Of a stretch of 64,000 bases of DNA, positions 62,584-64,000 are shown in pieces. The notes below the pieces were generated by a model, which saw nothing but the letters and a program-made list of their open reading frames with translations, did no database searches and had not been told where the DNA came from. Positions within the stretch are counted from its first letter, which is position 1. Every line of letters starts with the position of its first letter. The position numbers and the translations under genes were made by a program. Source of the DNA: Streptomyces plumbidurans (GTDB lineage Bacteria > Actinomycetota > Actinomycetes > Streptomycetales > Streptomycetaceae); assembly GCF_019857225.1 (NCBI RefSeq), contig NZ_JAFJSY010000004.1:62001-126000 (forward strand), in the 5' to 3' direction.

Positions 62584-63956
62584 CGGGTGCCGTCGGCCGG
62601 TCGTAGCGCCACACCCGCTACGGCCGCGCAGCACAGCAGTCCGATCGCGGAGCCCGCCAGCGCCGGGCCGTCGCCCCATACGGTCCAGGCGGCGCCGAAG
62701 GCCAGCGAGCAGCAGAACCGGGCCAGCGCCTGGCTGGTACCGACGATGGCCAGACCGCTGGCCCGCAGATGGCCGGGTACGACGGCGGCGAGCGCGGCCG
62801 GGAGCACGCCGTCGGTGGCCGCGTAGAACACGCCGTGCAGAGCAAGTACCAGACACGGCAGAGCCGGTGTGTCCGGAGCCCACAGCAGGAGGGCGTAGGC
62901 GGTGAGCAGCACCGCATGTCCGGCGAGGAACACGGTACGGCGCCCGATCCGGTCGGCCAGTGCGCCGACGGGCACGGCCAGCAGCAGGAAGACGACGGCG
63001 GTGCCCAGCGGCAGCAGCGGGAACCACTCCTCGCCGATGCCCGCCCGCCGTTGCAGCAGCAGGTAGACGAAGGCGTCGCTGACGGTGGTCAGGCCGAGCA
63101 GCGCGGCGCACCCGGCGAGCGCCCGCAGCCGCGGTATGCGTAGGAGCGCCAGTGCTTCGCGGACGCGAACGGGTTGTTTGGTGCCGGGGTCGGCCGCCTC
63201 GCCGCTCGCCGCTGCTCCGTCGCGCGCCAAGTCCTCGTCGGGCGCGGCGGTCGCTGCCGCCGCATCGCCCGGCGCGGCCCGCTCACCCGACTGCCCGCCT
63301 CCCCGCCGAGCCGACGCCCCCCGCTCCCTCCCCGGCACGAACAGCACCAGCACCAGTACGCCGAGCACGGCGACGCACGCGCTCACGCCGAAGACCGCGT
63401 CGTAGCCGTCAACTGCCGTACGTAGGATGAGGAACGCGGCGAGCGGGCCGAGCATCGCGCCGGTGGTGTCCATCGCGCGGTGCACGCCGAAGGCCCGGCC
63501 CTGTTTTCCGGCGGGTGTGGACAGGGAGATCATCGCGTCGCGCGGGGCGGTGCGCAGACCCTTGCCGGTGCGGTCCAGGGCGAGGACGGTGCCGAGCGCT
63601 CCGACGCTGCTCGCGAGCAGGAGCAGCGGCTTGCACAGCGCGGACAGGCTGTAGCCGAGCCCGGCCAGCAGTTTGTGATTGCGAATGCGGTCGGCGAGGT
63701 GGCCGCCGGTCAGCTGGACGAGCGCGCTGACGCCGTTGTAGACGCCGTCGAGGGTGCCGAAGCCCAGCGGGCTGAAGCCGAGCGTGGTGACGAGGTAGAG
63801 CGGCAGGACGGCGGTGACCATCTCCGAGGAGATGTCGGTGATCAGGCTGACCGTGCCCAGTACGAGGACGACCGGGGCGACCTTGCGGCCCGGTCCGCGT
63901 CTTCGGCCCTGATCGGTGCCCGCTTGGGCGGGCGCGGAACGGTCGGTGAGATACAA
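62580..63956 (-). CDS. MFS transporter
   Basis: A 458-residue twelve-helix MFS protein. The N-half has LGTVSLITDISSEMVTAVLPLYL, and the loop GGHLADRIRNHKLLAG is motif A. RTGKGLRTAPRDAMISLSTP is a loop seen in a group of bacterial MFS exporters. A central charged linker of about 60 residues (ARRGGGQSGERAAPGDAA) links the halves. It probably exports a small molecule. The start is TTG 63956, with GGAG 8 bp upstream; no other start has such a site. It is near the right edge of the window, so its own upstream region is only partly visible. Confidence 0.87.
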   Translation of the reverse strand: MYLTDRSAPAQAGTDQGRRRGPGRKVAPVVLVLGTVSLITDISSEMVTAVLPLYLVTTLGFSPLGFGTLDGVYNGVSALVQLTGGHLADRIRNHKLLAGLGYSLSALCKPLLLLASSVGALGTVLALDRTGKGLRTAPRDAMISLSTPAGKQGRAFGVHRAMDTTGAMLGPLAAFLILRTAVDGYDAVFGVSACVAVLGVLVLVLFVPGRERGASARRGGGQSGERAAPGDAAAATAAPDEDLARDGAAASGEAADPGTKQPVRVREALALLRIPRLRALAGCAALLGLTTVSDAFVYLLLQRRAGIGEEWFPLLPLGTAVVFLLLAVPVGALADRIGRRTVFLAGHAVLLTAYALLLWAPDTPALPCLVLALHGVFYAATDGVLPAALAAVVPGHLRASGLAIVGTSQALARFCCSLAFGAAWTVWGDGPALAGSAIGLLCCAAVAGVALRPADGTR

Positions 63957-64000
63957 GCTGTGAACTCCAGGTGTGGTGCGGTCAGTTCTGCCGGCTGCTC

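Overview
The window is high-GC actinobacterial DNA and reads as a Streptomyces chromosome. Codon third positions are almost all G or C, and the long antisense open frames typical of such DNA are everywhere. Characteristic Streptomyces families are present: SpoIIE-type phosphatase with histidine-kinase-like ATPase, PF04672 methyltransferases, an SCO0930-type repeat lipoprotein, class F sortase, an MmyB-like regulator and ergothioneine genes. From memory, the block from the poly(ADP-ribose) glycohydrolase at 49.8 kb back to the repeat lipoprotein at 17.3 kb has the gene order of the S. coelicolor SCO0909-SCO0930 region. That would make the 19.3 kb gene the RmdA orthologue. This is recall, not a search result. 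I see no rRNA, tRNA, CRISPR array, insertion sequence or prophage.

Layout. 0-8.8 kb: a lipase-maturation-factor fragment, a PAS-GAF-PP2C-ATPase stress regulator, a Fpg/Nei glycosylase, an ECF sigma factor with a zinc-finger anti-sigma gene two positions downstream, a CapA-like protein, an APC permease and a universal stress protein. 8.9-18.2 kb is envelope-related: LysX, a Tat-exported polysaccharide deacetylase, a class F sortase with two paralogous secreted membrane-anchored proteins, a bestrophin-like protein, a Pro-rich secreted protein and a repeat lipoprotein. 18.5-28.3 kb: a PF04672 methyltransferase coupled to a GGDEF-EAL protein, a MarR-controlled MFS-Usp fusion, and a LysR gene divergent from sdhCAB. 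28.4-44.9 kb: an ornithine-lipid gene pair (olsB-olsA), an alanyl-tRNA-synthetase-like protein without editing domain behind a possible Cys-Cys leader peptide, a short UvrA, a Ser/Thr kinase, a flavin reductase with divergent regulator, dodecin, a second PF04672 methyltransferase and an orphan solute-binding lipoprotein. 45-49.5 kb: the overlapping egtABCD ergothioneine operon. 49.7-55 kb: bacterial PARG, a cupin, a regulator with membrane partner, a chloramphenicol-phosphotransferase-like kinase, a PemK/MazF-type toxin and an amidase.

55.1-60.5 kb is an inducible-looking glycopeptide-resistance locus: vanK (FemX type), a second murF, and vanHAX. Each of its three transcription units starts with a near-identical cassette: tandem TATCGA-type repeats 11 bp apart, a CGCATAC element, and the start codon exactly 51 bp after the second repeat. 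The similarity continues into the first six codons, so the proteins begin M-x-[YF]-S-E-P. vanR, vanS and vanJ are not in the window, so a regulator must lie elsewhere. VanH makes D-lactate, VanA joins it to D-alanine, VanX destroys D-Ala-D-Ala, the extra MurF could load the depsipeptide onto the UDP-tripeptide, and VanK could add the cross-bridge glycine to the resulting precursor. A methyltransferase, a TolB-like secreted protein and an MFS exporter close the window.

Together, LysX, ornithine lipids and D-Ala-D-Lac peptidoglycan give the stretch a theme of envelope remodelling against antibiotics. At fine scale, several genes carry short tandem duplications at their 3' ends, and many starts sit 6-8 bp after a TANNNT box with no Shine-Dalgarno sequence, as expected for leaderless transcripts.
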